Source of the DNA: UBA961 sp014191195
Lineage (GTDB): Bacteria; Bacteroidota; Ignavibacteria; Kapaibacteriales; UBA961
Length of the DNA stretch: 64,000 nucleotides
Direction of reading: 5' to 3'
Assembly (NCBI GenBank): GCA_964204605.1
Contig: OZ123195.1
Span: forward strand, 558,001-622,000
Under the pieces are notes generated by a model that worked only from the letters and a program-made list of their open reading frames with translations, was not told the origin of the DNA and ran no database searches. The position numbers and the translations under genes are program-made. Of the stretch, positions 18,126-27,497 are shown in pieces; the stretch's first letter is position 1; the number at the start of each line of letters is the position of its first letter.

Positions 18126-19181
18126 TTATCTAAGAACTTCCCTTACTCTTGCTGAAATATAGTCCATTACCCAAACTACTAATGCAATCATTAAAATAAT
18201 AAGACCAACTTCATGCCATTGGGCAAGTCCTTGAAATTGCATAAGCATAGTGCCAATTCCTCCACCCCCAACCAATCCTATAATTGTAGCCATTCTTACA
18301 TTGATATCCCAACGATAAATAGTAAAGCTTAAAAAGGGTAATACTATTTGAGGAATAATTCCATAATATATAACCTGTAAAGGATGTGCTCCTGTTGCTT
18401 CAATAGCTTCAATGGGGCCATTGTCAATATCTTCAATTTGCTCTGAATATTGTTTTGTTAATGATGCAACTGTATGAACCATTAATGCTAACATGCCTGC
18501 AAATGGTCCAATACCAACCCACACTGAAAAAATAATTGCCCAAATAAGCGGCTCTATAGATCGGCTAAAATTTGCTGTAATTCTTACAATATTATAGATA
18601 ATGCTACTAGTTAGACTATTGTTCATTAAGGTTCTAGCACTTAAAAATCCTAGAACAAAAGAGAAGGGAAGCGCAATTATAGTTGCAATTAAAGCTATAT
18701 AAATTGTCTCAACCAATGCTTTAAGGGCTATATCAATAATCGATAATTCAGGGGTAATAAGGGCATAAAAAATATTTCCCGCTCCGTTTAAACCTTGTTG
18801 AGAAAAAAAATCGATAGGCGATATTTTAGTAATTATCCACCCTGAAATAATCGAAAGAGAAAAAACTATCCAAGAAAGATGTTTAGAGATCTTTTTTTGA
18901 AGATGAGATTGCTCTAATCCTAATGTAAGTCTACCAATTGAACATTTTGAAAAAAATAAAAGAATACTTATAGAAATGGCAATAAAAATATACATTAATT
19001 GAATATAAAAAGAAGAAGAAACTTGATAAGTAAATAAAGTAGATCCAACAATTCTGTGTGAAGTAATTAACATGTACCACGTTAAAATGATATCAATGAT
19101 AAAACTTTGAATATTCAAGGAAACAGAACCTTTAGATGTTTCTACAGAAGAGTTAATATTTAAGGACATATACAATTTCAA
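18126..19181 (-). CDS. phnE: PhnE-type phosphonate/phosphate ABC transporter permease (orphan)
   Basis: The 351-residue membrane protein ends in a binding-protein-dependent permease domain: ALKALVETIYIALIATIIAL, then the EAA loop region EAIEATGAHPLQVIYYGIIP, and WDINVRMATIIGLVGGGGIG, a PhnE signature. The first 110 residues add two or three further membrane segments, making it longer than usual PhnE (about 260-280). PhnC (ATPase) and PhnD (binding protein) are not adjacent, so partners must be elsewhere. ATG at 19181 or at 19169 (MSLNIN) could be used. It is convergent with the DHODH-like gene, with zero spacing. Confidence 0.85.
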   Translation of the reverse strand: MKLYMSLNINSSVETSKGSVSLNIQSFIIDIILTWYMLITSHRIVGSTLFTYQVSSSFYIQLMYIFIAISISILLFFSKCSIGRLTLGLEQSHLQKKISKHLSWIVFSLSIISGWIITKISPIDFFSQQGLNGAGNIFYALITPELSIIDIALKALVETIYIALIATIIALPFSFVLGFLSARTLMNNSLTSSIIYNIVRITANFSRSIEPLIWAIIFSVWVGIGPFAGMLALMVHTVASLTKQYSEQIEDIDNGPIEAIEATGAHPLQVIYYGIIPQIVLPFLSFTIYRWDINVRMATIIGLVGGGGIGTMLMQFQGLAQWHEVGLIILMIALVVWVMDYISARVREVLR

Positions 19182-19204
19182 TATTAAGAATATTCAAAAA
19201 CAAA

Positions 19205-19240
19205 GAACCCTCAGCTTTTAAAAAAAATGAGGGTTCAATT
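19205..19240 (-). terminator. Probable terminator after the RRM gene
   Basis: GAACCCTCA (19205-19213) and TGAGGGTTC (19228-19236) are perfect 9-base inverted repeats; the loop contains T/A runs that can extend the stem. On the minus strand it follows the RRM gene and is trailed by TTTGTTTTT. It separates that gene from phnE. Confidence 0.7.
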
Positions 19241-19302
19241 ACTTTTATGAAAGTAAAGCTACAACAGAGAAGCTAAGCATCTATGATATATGTTGTAATC
19301 AA

Positions 19303-19635
19303 TTATTCATAACGATTTGAGCGACGATCGCCGCCACCACCACCGCCACCACCGCGAAAATCACGACGTGGGCCGCGAGGCTGCTCGTCACGTGGGCGAG
19401 CTTCGTTAACAACTAATGTGCGTCCACTGAACAGTGCACCATTTGTTGATTCAATACCAGTGCGTGCTTCGTTTTCGTCATCCATTTCAACAAAACCAAA
19501 ACCTCTAGATCTACCTGTTGCTTTGTCAGAAATAACAAATGCTCCAGTAACTGAACCGTAGTTCTCAAACAAGGTGCGTAAATCTTCTGCACCAACGCTG
19601 TATGGCAAATTGCCTACATAGATATTCATACTCAT
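19303..19635 (-). CDS. RRM-domain RNA-binding protein with glycine-rich tail
   Basis: I start at the ATG at 19633-19635 (MSMNIYVGNL), preceded by GGAAGGA; the frame is open to 19680, but those codons precede this ribosome-binding-like sequence. The alternative ATG at 19629 is two codons on. One RNA recognition motif fills residues 1-80: RNP2 IYVGNLPY and RNP1 RGFGFVEM are intact. The tail RRDFRGGGGGGGG ends in basic/aromatic residues (DRRSNRYE). Such small RRM proteins are abundant RNA-binding proteins in Bacteroidota and cyanobacteria, some cold-induced. Its target RNAs are unknown. The gene is isolated, with a long AT-rich 5' region (19636-19824) and its own terminator. Confidence 0.92.
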   Translation of the reverse strand: MSMNIYVGNLPYSVGAEDLRTLFENYGSVTGAFVISDKATGRSRGFGFVEMDDENEARTGIESTNGALFSGRTLVVNEARPRDEQPRGPRRDFRGGGGGGGGDRRSNRYE

Positions 19636-19824
19636 TCCTTCCATTGATGTGTCAATCCCTTTGCTGTAATCATCATACACTCAAATAAAAAGGAGATTCA
19701 GCTTATTGGTCCACATCCAAACCAAATAAAGGTTTTACAATTTACCATAAAAATTATTAATTACAAACTATTTATAAAAAAAATATACGAATGTTACAAA
19801 AAGTTTATAAAAAATGGATACTTA

Positions 19825-21261
19825 TTATGGAAATATTCCCATCTGGAAATAAGAAACAGCAATTTTATCAATAGCAGAGATAAAGGCAGCAGTTCGCATA
19901 TCTTTTACATTTGGTCGAGATCTCCAAATATTCATTATTTCATGATATGCTGTTATCATAGAGTCTTCTAAACCAGAATTAACTAAATCTTCTTCTTCTG
20001 GGCCACGTATAAGGAGATTTTTCTCAGTTTCGCTTAAAGACTTACCTGTAAGGCGTTCTACTGTTGCAACTAATCCAAGATTTCCTCTTTCTTCGAAACG
20101 TTTATCCATGCGGCCAAAACGAACATGAGAGATATTCTTAAGCCATTCGAAATAAGACACTACTACACCACCTGCATTTAAATACATGTCTGGAATAATA
20201 AGAATATTTTTTGCTAATAAAGTTGGCTCTGCAGAAGCTGCAATAGGTCCATTTGCGCCTTCAGCGATTATTTTAGCTTGGATTCGATCTGCATTATAAT
20301 CAGTAATTTGAGATTCTAAAGCAGCAGGTACAAGAATATCACATGGATATTCTAATACAGTATTTCCTTCTGCAATTGTTTGTGCCCCAGCAAAATGTTT
20401 AATAGATCCAGTTGTTTTATGATGTTTGAATACATCTTCAATATTTAAACCATTAGCATTGTAAATAGCACCATCCCATTCAATAATACCAATAATAGTA
20501 GCACCTGCTTCTTCTAGAAACTTAGCTGCATGATATCCAACATTACCAAATCCTTGAACGATAATAGTTTTATCAAGAAATCCTATTTGTAAACCAAGGC
20601 TACTCATAAGTTCTGTATCATTAACTGCTTCTCTAATACCAAAATATAAACCTCTTCCAGTTGCCTCTGTTCTTCCACGTACGCCACCTTGAGGTATTGG
20701 TTTTCCAGTTACGCAACCCATCGCATCAATCTCGCCACCTTTAAAAGACTGATATGTATCTGCTATCCAGGCCATTTCTCTTGGGCCTGTTCCATAGTCA
20801 GGAGCAGGAACGTCTACAGATGGACCGATAAAATTTTTATGAATAAGCTCAACTGTATATCTTCTTGTAATTCTTTCTAATTCTTCTTCGGTGTACTCTT
20901 TTGGATTAATTTTAATACCACCTTTGCCACCACCAAATGGTACATTAACAACAGCACACTTATAAGTCATTAATGCGGCTAGTGCTATCACTTCATCTTG
21001 ATTGACATTTTCGCTATAACGGATACCACCTTTACAAGGTAATTTATGATGGCTATGTTCGGCTCTCCATGCAGAAATTACTTGTATTTCACCATTTACT
21101 CTAACAGGGAATTGCATATGATAAACAGAATTACATGCTCTGATTTGTTCTAAAAGGCCTTTTGGATGATCTAATAAAGAAGCCGCTTTATCAAAATATG
21201 TATTTACTGATTGAAAAAAAGGTATCTCATGATACTTTGGTGGTTGAGATGTAGAAGACAT
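19825..21261 (-). CDS. gdhA: Glutamate dehydrogenase
   Basis: The chosen start (MSSTSQPPKYHE) at 21261 gives 478 residues; an in-frame ATG seven codons earlier (21282) is possible. The enzyme interconverts glutamate with 2-oxoglutarate and ammonia. Signatures: LPCKGGIRY, MTYKCAVVNVPFGGGKGGI (substrate-binding lysines), DVPAPDYGTGPREM, then the Rossmann motif QGFGNVGYHAAKF. It resembles the roughly 50-kDa Glu/Leu/Phe/Val dehydrogenase class. It lies 47 bases downstream of the HPPD gene on the same strand, fitting ammonia release during amino acid breakdown. Confidence 0.94.
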   Translation of the reverse strand: MSSTSQPPKYHEIPFFQSVNTYFDKAASLLDHPKGLLEQIRACNSVYHMQFPVRVNGEIQVISAWRAEHSHHKLPCKGGIRYSENVNQDEVIALAALMTYKCAVVNVPFGGGKGGIKINPKEYTEEELERITRRYTVELIHKNFIGPSVDVPAPDYGTGPREMAWIADTYQSFKGGEIDAMGCVTGKPIPQGGVRGRTEATGRGLYFGIREAVNDTELMSSLGLQIGFLDKTIIVQGFGNVGYHAAKFLEEAGATIIGIIEWDGAIYNANGLNIEDVFKHHKTTGSIKHFAGAQTIAEGNTVLEYPCDILVPAALESQITDYNADRIQAKIIAEGANGPIAASAEPTLLAKNILIIPDMYLNAGGVVVSYFEWLKNISHVRFGRMDKRFEERGNLGLVATVERLTGKSLSETEKNLLIRGPEEEDLVNSGLEDSMITAYHEIMNIWRSRPNVKDMRTAAFISAIDKIAVSYFQMGIFP

Positions 21262-21308
21262 AATACTTCCTAATAATAACAAGTAGAATTATCAAAAAAA
21301 TGAAAAAA

Positions 21309-22442
21309 TTAAAGATTTCCTCTTAATGCTTGCTCGCGTTCAATAGATTCAAACAATGCGCGAAAATTTCCTTTACCAAATGATGTTGCACCCTTTCTTT
21401 GAATAATTTCAAAGAAAAGTGTTGGACGATCTTCCACTGGTTTTGAGAAAATCTGTAATAAATAACCTTCATCATCACGGTCAACTAAAATTCCTAATTC
21501 TTTTAATGGTTCAATAGATTCATCTATTGTTCCAACTCTTTCAAGTAAATCATTATAATACGTATCAGGAATTTTCAAAAATTGAATACCGCGTTTTTGC
21601 AGCTCAGAAACAGTATGCACAATATCATTTGTGGCTAATGCAATATGCTGAACTCCAGGACCATGATAAAATTCTAGATATTCATCTATTTGAGATTTAG
21701 CTTTTTTCCCAATCGCAGGTTCATTTATTGGAAATTTAATAAAACCATTGCCATTAGAAACAACTTTGCTCATTAAAGCACTATATTCAGTTGAAATATC
21801 ATTGTCGTCAAAAGTTAAAAGTAATTTGAATCCCATTACATCCTCATAGAATGAAACCCATGTATTCATCTTACCTAATTCTACGTTTCCAACACAATGA
21901 TCTACATATAAAAGTCCTATGGACTCTGTAGTATATTCATCATTAATTGCAGTGTAACCCGGCAGAAATGGACCATTATAATTCTTTCTTTCTATAAAAG
22001 TATGAATTGTATCGCCATAAGTATGGATAGAAGCTTTTTTTACCGATCCAGATTCATCAGATATTATTTCTGGTTCGCTATAACTTATTGCACCCCTTGA
22101 GGTAGTTTCTTTCCATGATTTTTCAGCATCATCTACCCATAAAGCTAATACTTTAACGCCATCACCATGTTTTTCAATATGCTTGCTGATTTCATTATCT
22201 GAATGCATAGGAGTTGTTAATACTAATCGTATTTTCCCCTGTTGTAATACATAGCTTGCCCTATCTCTAATGCCTGTCTCTGGGCCAGCATAGGCAATTA
22301 ATGAAAATCCAAAAGCAGTTCTGTAAAAAAATGATGCTTGCTTTGCATTACCTACATAAAATTCAATAAAATCGGTACCATTAATTGGCAAGAAATCCTC
22401 TGTCTTAGAAGATAAAGAAGAATCAATATGTAGAGCTTCCAT
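21309..22442 (-). CDS. hppD: 4-hydroxyphenylpyruvate dioxygenase
   Basis: About 377 residues from the ATG at 22440-22442 (MEALHIDSS); the frame opens 12 codons earlier. The protein has two VOC modules with the Fe(II) ligands of the second: VDHCVGNV (His), VQHIALATND (His) and FFEIIQRKGA (Glu). The C-terminal stretch GKGNFRALFESIEREQ is the family hallmark. It converts 4-hydroxyphenylpyruvate to homogentisate in tyrosine catabolism. The gene follows the aminotransferase at 22497-23600, which could supply the substrate. Homogentisate dioxygenase is not in the window. Confidence 0.96.
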   Translation of the reverse strand: MEALHIDSSLSSKTEDFLPINGTDFIEFYVGNAKQASFFYRTAFGFSLIAYAGPETGIRDRASYVLQQGKIRLVLTTPMHSDNEISKHIEKHGDGVKVLALWVDDAEKSWKETTSRGAISYSEPEIISDESGSVKKASIHTYGDTIHTFIERKNYNGPFLPGYTAINDEYTTESIGLLYVDHCVGNVELGKMNTWVSFYEDVMGFKLLLTFDDNDISTEYSALMSKVVSNGNGFIKFPINEPAIGKKAKSQIDEYLEFYHGPGVQHIALATNDIVHTVSELQKRGIQFLKIPDTYYNDLLERVGTIDESIEPLKELGILVDRDDEGYLLQIFSKPVEDRPTLFFEIIQRKGATSFGKGNFRALFESIEREQALRGNL

Positions 22443-22496
22443 TGTTGTGATAATGAATGTTGATGAATGTAATTGCACACAAATTATGCAAAAGTT

Positions 22497-23600
22497 TTAA
22501 CTGAATAACTCTCTTATCTTTTGTGTAGAAGAAAGTAAAGCAAGATTCTGATCTGTAGTTCCTGTACTAATGCGAATACAAGAGGGTAGTCCAAAACCAG
22601 CTAAAGGCCTAGTAATAAAGCCATTCTTTAGTAGTTCCATATACAGAACATCTGCTTTTTCTGAAGTTCCACAGTCAATCATCGAAAAATTTGCAATAGA
22701 AGGTGAAATCTTCCATTGTTGTTCTGTAAAAGTTTGCTGAAATAACTGTAATGAATGCTTATTTAAATCAACTGTTTTATTAACGAAGTCTACATCTTGT
22801 AAAGCTGCTATAGCAGCCAACTGAGAAACAGTTCCTGGATCAAAAGGTAATTTAGCTTTCATCATAACAGAAATTACATCTTCTGGTGCAATTGCATAAC
22901 CAACTCTTAATGAAGCTAGCCCATATGCTTTTGAAAATGTTCTTAAAGTGATAATATTAGGAGCAGATAATTTAATGCTATTGGGATAATCATCAACAAT
23001 TGAAGTGCTATATTCATAATATGCTTCATCCATAATAATGAGAATATTCTGGGGAATATTTTCAATAAGAAAATGTAACTCTTGATTATTTATATAAGTA
23101 CCAGTTGGATTATTCGCGTTGGCTATATAAACTATCTTTGTTTTGGATGTAATAGCATGAGTAATAGCTTGTACATCATAACGATAATCATGAGTTAATG
23201 GAATTTCTATTCTATGTAGATTTGCAGTTTTAGAAGCGACATAATACCCTACAAAAGTACCCATAGAAGATATGATGTCGTCGCCAGGTTCTGTAAAACA
23301 TTTCATGATAAGATGAAGTAGGGCATCAGAACCATTATAAGTTAAAATATTAGTATAAGATATATTTAGATGACGAGACAGTTCCATCCTTAAAGCGTAT
23401 CCACCATCAGGATATAAAGATAAGTCATCATCTGTAATAGATTGTATTCTTTGCAAAGCTAAAGGGGATGCACCTAGTGGATTTTCATTTGATGCAAGTT
23501 TGATTACTTTATCAATGCCATATAAAAGTTTAATATCCGCTGGTGATTGGCCCGGTTTATACGGCTGTAAATCTAAAATGTGAGAAGGTATTGAAATCAT
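22497..23600 (-). CDS. HisC-family PLP aminotransferase (histidinol-phosphate or aromatic)
   Basis: About 367 residues from the ATG at 23598-23600 (MISIPSHILDLQPYKPG). It is a fold-type I aminotransferase with NENPLGASP near 35-45, NANNPTGTY, MDEAYYEY and the PLP lysine in TFSKAYGLASLRVGYA. Sequence alone says HisC family. Context argues for an aromatic (tyrosine/phenylalanine) role: it directly precedes HPPD and gdhA, and no other his gene is present. HisC-type enzymes acting on aromatic amino acids are established, so both readings are possible. A minus-strand TAGTTTTG box at 23649-23656 may belong to its promoter. Confidence 0.88.
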   Translation of the reverse strand: MISIPSHILDLQPYKPGQSPADIKLLYGIDKVIKLASNENPLGASPLALQRIQSITDDDLSLYPDGGYALRMELSRHLNISYTNILTYNGSDALLHLIMKCFTEPGDDIISSMGTFVGYYVASKTANLHRIEIPLTHDYRYDVQAITHAITSKTKIVYIANANNPTGTYINNQELHFLIENIPQNILIIMDEAYYEYSTSIVDDYPNSIKLSAPNIITLRTFSKAYGLASLRVGYAIAPEDVISVMMKAKLPFDPGTVSQLAAIAALQDVDFVNKTVDLNKHSLQLFQQTFTEQQWKISPSIANFSMIDCGTSEKADVLYMELLKNGFITRPLAGFGLPSCIRISTGTTDQNLALLSSTQKIRELFS

Positions 23601-23744
23601 TAAAACAATGACATAAAAGTATCGAAATCCATGCTGCTTTTGGATGTGCAAAACTACAAAAACACTATGAAACTAGAAACGAAATAATCTAAAATATTGA
23701 TTAGTATACCGATTATTCATAGCATTCATATATCCTTAATTCAG

Positions 23745-23752
23745 TAAATTTG
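23745..23752 (+). promoter_or_regulatory. Candidate Bacteroidota -7 box for the MqnA-psd operon
   Basis: TAAATTTG matches the TAnnTTTG consensus used by the Bacteroidota housekeeping sigma factor and lies 44 bases before the start codon of the operon's first gene. No clear TTG lies at the expected upstream distance, so support is limited. Confidence 0.3.
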
Positions 23753-23795
23753 TTTGATTTATTAGCTTTACCGACCAGATTTTACATGAAAACAT

Positions 23796-24557
23796 ATGAA
23801 ATTAACTATTTGTGCACCGAATCATCCTTATTTACTACCTATACTTGCCAATGCCTCTATGTATTGTGCTGAACATGGCCATAATTTTATCGAAATGTCA
23901 GAGAAACAGTGCATTGATGCCTTATATACTGGAAAAGCTGATATTGCTTTAATCAACCCTTTAGATTTTGCTTTATCTAAGGCTCAAATTCTGATAATAC
24001 CAACATTCGCAGTTTTTGCAGAATCATATTCAGGTATTTCCTCTATTCATTTTTCTAAAAAATCATCATCAATGGAAACAATTGGATTAGAATCAGATGA
24101 TTTTCTTTTGAATATTGGTCTTATTGGTTTAGTAGAAAAATATGATGTGTTGATGCAAAAGAATATCATTCAATCTAATATTGATAAAACTACGATATTA
24201 GAACACTATGACTCTGCTATTTTGTGGAATTCTGAATCAATGATTCCAGGTGCTTTAGATATAACAGAGGAATGGTCGGATTATAATGATTTCCCATTGC
24301 CAATAGCCTTCTGGGCTTGTAAGGATGAAGATTTTACAGTAGATCTAATGGAAATTACTACACATCTTGCTGCTGATGATCTTCCAGACATTGAAACTAT
24401 TAAAGATTCTGCAGAATATGAGGAAGAGATTGGACGTATTGGTTCATTATTATATCATTGGAAAGATGATTTTAAAGAACATATTATGTCTATTCAACAT
24501 ATTTTATATTATCATCAGATGATTCCAGAAATCAGAGATGTACACATTTTAGGTTAA
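23796..24557 (+). CDS. MqnA/MqnD-like periplasmic-binding-fold protein
   Basis: The 253-residue protein resembles the MqnA/MqnD (formerly DUF178) family of futalosine-pathway menaquinone enzymes. It has a small substrate-binding fold with GKADIALINPLDFAL near 47-61, FAESYSGISSIHFSKKSS near 74-91 and the LDITEEWSDYNDFPLPIAFW segment near 150-169. The last corresponds to the family's DLgeeW..wTglPfvfA.W block. MqnA dehydrates chorismate; MqnD makes 1,4-dihydroxy-6-naphthoate. This copy is divergent, so its reaction is unsettled. It has no signal peptide. It starts a five-gene operon; psd follows by 2 bases. Confidence 0.65.
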   Translation: MKLTICAPNHPYLLPILANASMYCAEHGHNFIEMSEKQCIDALYTGKADIALINPLDFALSKAQILIIPTFAVFAESYSGISSIHFSKKSSSMETIGLESDDFLLNIGLIGLVEKYDVLMQKNIIQSNIDKTTILEHYDSAILWNSESMIPGALDITEEWSDYNDFPLPIAFWACKDEDFTVDLMEITTHLAADDLPDIETIKDSAEYEEEIGRIGSLLYHWKDDFKEHIMSIQHILYYHQMIPEIRDVHILG

Positions 24558-24559
24558 TT

Positions 24560-25222
24560 ATGCTTACAAAATATGGCTATGATAATGCAATTCCCATGTT
24601 ATTGATTGGTTTTTCATTTATTTTTTTTGCTGCTCTTTTTCTTAAAGGCTATGGCAGCGTCTTTACCATTAGTATTGGAGCAATTATAGTGTTCTTTACT
24701 TTATGGTTTTTTAGAGACCCAGAAAGAGTAATTCCACAAGAAGCATTACATGATCCTTCTGTTCTAATTGCTCCAGCAGATGGAAAGGTTGTAGAAATTA
24801 AAGAGACAGAGGAATTAGAGTTTATTAAGGGTAAAGCAATACAAATTAGCATCTTTCTTTCACCATTAGATGTGCATGTAAATAGAAGCCCTGTAAGTGG
24901 GACAGTAGATTTTTATCGATATATGCAAGGCGAATATTTGGTTGCATGGCATCCTAAATCCTCTGAATTAAACGAGCAAAGTAGGATTGGGATTACTAAT
25001 CAATATGGTAAAGTATTCTTTAAACAAATTACAGGCTTCTTGGCCAGAAGGATTGTATGTACTCTTCAAAAAGGACAAGTCTTATCGTCTGGTGAAAAAA
25101 TAGGAATGATGAAATTTGGCTCTAGAATGGATGTTCTTGTTCCTGTTCACTCTGATATTAAGGTTGTTATTGGACAAACCGTTCGGGGTGCTGAATCTAT
25201 TTTGGCAATTTTACCTAAATAA
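24560..25222 (+). CDS. psd: Phosphatidylserine decarboxylase proenzyme
   Basis: The 220-residue short-type enzyme makes phosphatidylethanolamine. Two membrane segments occupy about 10-50. The catalytic domain has IAPADGKVVEI, SIFLSPLDVHVNRSP and the self-cleavage site KFGSRMDVLVP, where the Ser of GS becomes the pyruvoyl group. Short (about 220-residue) forms like this are typical of Bacteroidota and alphaproteobacteria. It lies between the MqnA-like gene (2-base gap) and lnt (5-base gap). Confidence 0.96.
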   Translation: MLTKYGYDNAIPMLLIGFSFIFFAALFLKGYGSVFTISIGAIIVFFTLWFFRDPERVIPQEALHDPSVLIAPADGKVVEIKETEELEFIKGKAIQISIFLSPLDVHVNRSPVSGTVDFYRYMQGEYLVAWHPKSSELNEQSRIGITNQYGKVFFKQITGFLARRIVCTLQKGQVLSSGEKIGMMKFGSRMDVLVPVHSDIKVVIGQTVRGAESILAILPK

Positions 25223-25227
25223 TTGAT

Positions 25228-26898
25228 ATGACATTCATTTCATCTTTATGTGCTCGTCTAATACCGCATTCATATATTCATGCATTAATTCTAATGCTGA
25301 TTACTGGTTGTTTAATTGGTATATCTTTTCCTCCTTATCACTTCGGCTTTATTGCCTTTATTGGTTTTATTCCATTGCTCTTTTCTATCGATTATCTTCA
25401 AAATCTTAGTAAAAAAAAGCAAATATTTAGTCTGTATGTATGCTTTTTTGTATATCATGGAATTACAAATTGGTGGGTTGGAAGTTGGCAAGCCCAATCA
25501 GATCCTTTTTTGATTATCGCCGGCATTGCTTTGTGGCTTGGACATCCCTTCTTTTTAATGATTCCTTTTCTTGCTTTTATTTATATCAAGAAAAGAATTG
25601 CTTCAATATATGCATCTTTTTCTTTGCCTTTTCTTATCGTTGCATATGAATGGCTACATTCTTTAACTGATTTATCGTATCCTTGGCTTTCTTTTGGATA
25701 TACGCAAATATATCATTCATATATCGTTCAAATCGCTGACATTGCTGGTGTTTGGATTTTGAGTGCATTTGTGATGACAATTAACATTCTCTTATTTTAT
25801 ATACTTAATGTCACGAATAACAAAAGTAATAAAAGGATAATATCACTAAGCATTATTGCACTATTTCTTATTGTTTTTGGATATTCCTTTCATGTTAAGC
25901 AAGTATTACAAGAACAGTCAATTTCTGCTCCTAAAGTTTCTGTATCCTTGGTTCAACCTAATATCAATCCATGGCAAAAGTGGTCTGGTGGCGTTTTTTC
26001 TCAAGTAGAAAAACATTTTAAATTGATGGAAATGGATGCACAATCTAAACCAGATTTATATGTGTGGAGTGAGACAGCAATTCCATTTTTAGATGTAGAA
26101 ACGAATGCAAAACATAATTTCTCTTATTTCATGAATAGAAATAAGAATATTCCAATATTATCTGGTTTTGCCGAATTTGTATTGATTCCTGATTATCAAA
26201 AAGAGTCACTTGCCAAGCCATATCCATTGCTACCTGGTTATAAGTATTATGCACATAATGCAGCTGCTTTAATTCAACCTAATGATTCAGTACATATTCA
26301 TCGCAAAATGAAATTAACACCATTTGGTGAAGGTTTCCCTTTTTCTCAAGATATAGAACTATTAGCTGGTTTTTTAGAATGGGGAGTTGGAATTTCAGGT
26401 TGGAAGAAAGGTAAAATACAATCTCCTTTAGTGTTAAGAAATCCCGAAGGGAGAATTATATCCAATATTGGGACAGTAATTTGTATAGAATCTATCTATC
26501 CAGAATTCGTAAGAAAATATGCTAAACAAGGTGCATCTATGTTAGTAGTAATAACAAATGATGCATGGTTTGATAATAGTCCTGGCCCTATGCAACATTT
26601 TGCAATATCACAAATGAGAGCAATAGAATCACATAGATGTATAGCCAGATGCGGAAATACAGGTATAAGCGGATTTATTTATGCTGATGGTAGTATTCAA
26701 GATATCGCTAAGCCACAATCAGAACAAATACTTAAAGCTGATATTCTTCAATTATATGACTTAACTATATATTGTCTATATGGTGATTTCTTACCTTATA
26801 TTTCATCAGTATGTAGTTTATTCTTGTTATTCTATGCTGGCTATAAAGAAAAAGCACTTAAGGCTCAACACACATACTCTTCTAAGGAATCTATATGA
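25228..26898 (+). CDS. lnt: Apolipoprotein N-acyltransferase
   Basis: The 556-residue inner-membrane enzyme adds the third acyl chain to lipoproteins. Six or so membrane helices occupy residues 15-220. The periplasmic nitrilase-like domain has the catalytic triad in YVWSETAIPF (Glu), HRKMKLTPFGEGFPF (Lys) and IGTVICIESIYPEF (Cys). A last helix anchors the C-terminus. The stop overlaps the nadD start by 4 bases (ATGA). Confidence 0.95.
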   Translation: MTFISSLCARLIPHSYIHALILMLITGCLIGISFPPYHFGFIAFIGFIPLLFSIDYLQNLSKKKQIFSLYVCFFVYHGITNWWVGSWQAQSDPFLIIAGIALWLGHPFFLMIPFLAFIYIKKRIASIYASFSLPFLIVAYEWLHSLTDLSYPWLSFGYTQIYHSYIVQIADIAGVWILSAFVMTINILLFYILNVTNNKSNKRIISLSIIALFLIVFGYSFHVKQVLQEQSISAPKVSVSLVQPNINPWQKWSGGVFSQVEKHFKLMEMDAQSKPDLYVWSETAIPFLDVETNAKHNFSYFMNRNKNIPILSGFAEFVLIPDYQKESLAKPYPLLPGYKYYAHNAAALIQPNDSVHIHRKMKLTPFGEGFPFSQDIELLAGFLEWGVGISGWKKGKIQSPLVLRNPEGRIISNIGTVICIESIYPEFVRKYAKQGASMLVVITNDAWFDNSPGPMQHFAISQMRAIESHRCIARCGNTGISGFIYADGSIQDIAKPQSEQILKADILQLYDLTIYCLYGDFLPYISSVCSLFLLFYAGYKEKALKAQHTYSSKESI

Positions 26899-27497
26899 AT
26901 ATAGGAATAATGGGTGGAAGTTTTAATCCTATTCATAGTGGCCATATCGTATTTGCTGATGCTTTTAGAAGACAGTGTGCTTTAGATTCCTGTTATGTAG
27001 TTCCTGCTTCTATATCCCCGTTTAAATTGACTGAAAAGAATGCTGAAGATATTCACAGGGTACATATGCTTTTATTAGCTTGTGAAGAACTTCAAAATAC
27101 ATATGTCTCTACTATTGAACTAGAAAGAGGTGGAATTTCTTATACTATAGATACTGTACTTGCATTCATGGACATGTTTCCTAATGGTAAGTTATTTCTT
27201 TTGATTGGCGAAGATCAAGCAATACAGTTTACCAAATGGAAAGATTGGAAAAAAATTGTCGCTAATGTTCAATTATGCATAGTTGCAAGAAAACACCATG
27301 AACAGAATACAGATAGCATAGATGATGCATTATCCTTAAATAATACCTATTCTAAACCAATTTGGTTAGATATTCCAGTGATTGATATATCGTCATCATT
27401 GATTCGTTCGCATCTAGAGCATGGAAACGATATACATGGTTTAGTCCCTTTGCAAGTAGAAATGTATATACACTCATATTCTTTATATAATGAATGA
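26895..27497 (+). CDS. nadD: Nicotinate-nucleotide adenylyltransferase
   Basis: The 200-residue enzyme adenylates nicotinate mononucleotide for NAD synthesis. The N-terminal MGGSFNPIHSGHI carries the (H/T)xGH nucleotidyl-transfer motif, and IDISSSLIRSHL matches the ISSTxIR box. PNGKLFLLIGEDQA corresponds to the GxD region. It overlaps both lnt upstream and queC downstream by 4 bases, so translation is coupled. Confidence 0.95.
   Translation: MNIGIMGGSFNPIHSGHIVFADAFRRQCALDSCYVVPASISPFKLTEKNAEDIHRVHMLLLACEELQNTYVSTIELERGGISYTIDTVLAFMDMFPNGKLFLLIGEDQAIQFTKWKDWKKIVANVQLCIVARKHHEQNTDSIDDALSLNNTYSKPIWLDIPVIDISSSLIRSHLEHGNDIHGLVPLQVEMYIHSYSLYNE

Noticed and set aside
19636..19680. Extended start of the RRM protein (MYDDYSKGIDTSMEG)
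   Set aside because: GGAAGGA lies immediately before the ATG at 19635 and the RRM fold begins there; the upstream codons are probably untranslated leader.
22497..23600. Histidine biosynthesis locus based on the HisC-like gene
   Set aside because: No other his gene nearby; the neighbours fit tyrosine breakdown better, so a histidine operon is not claimed.
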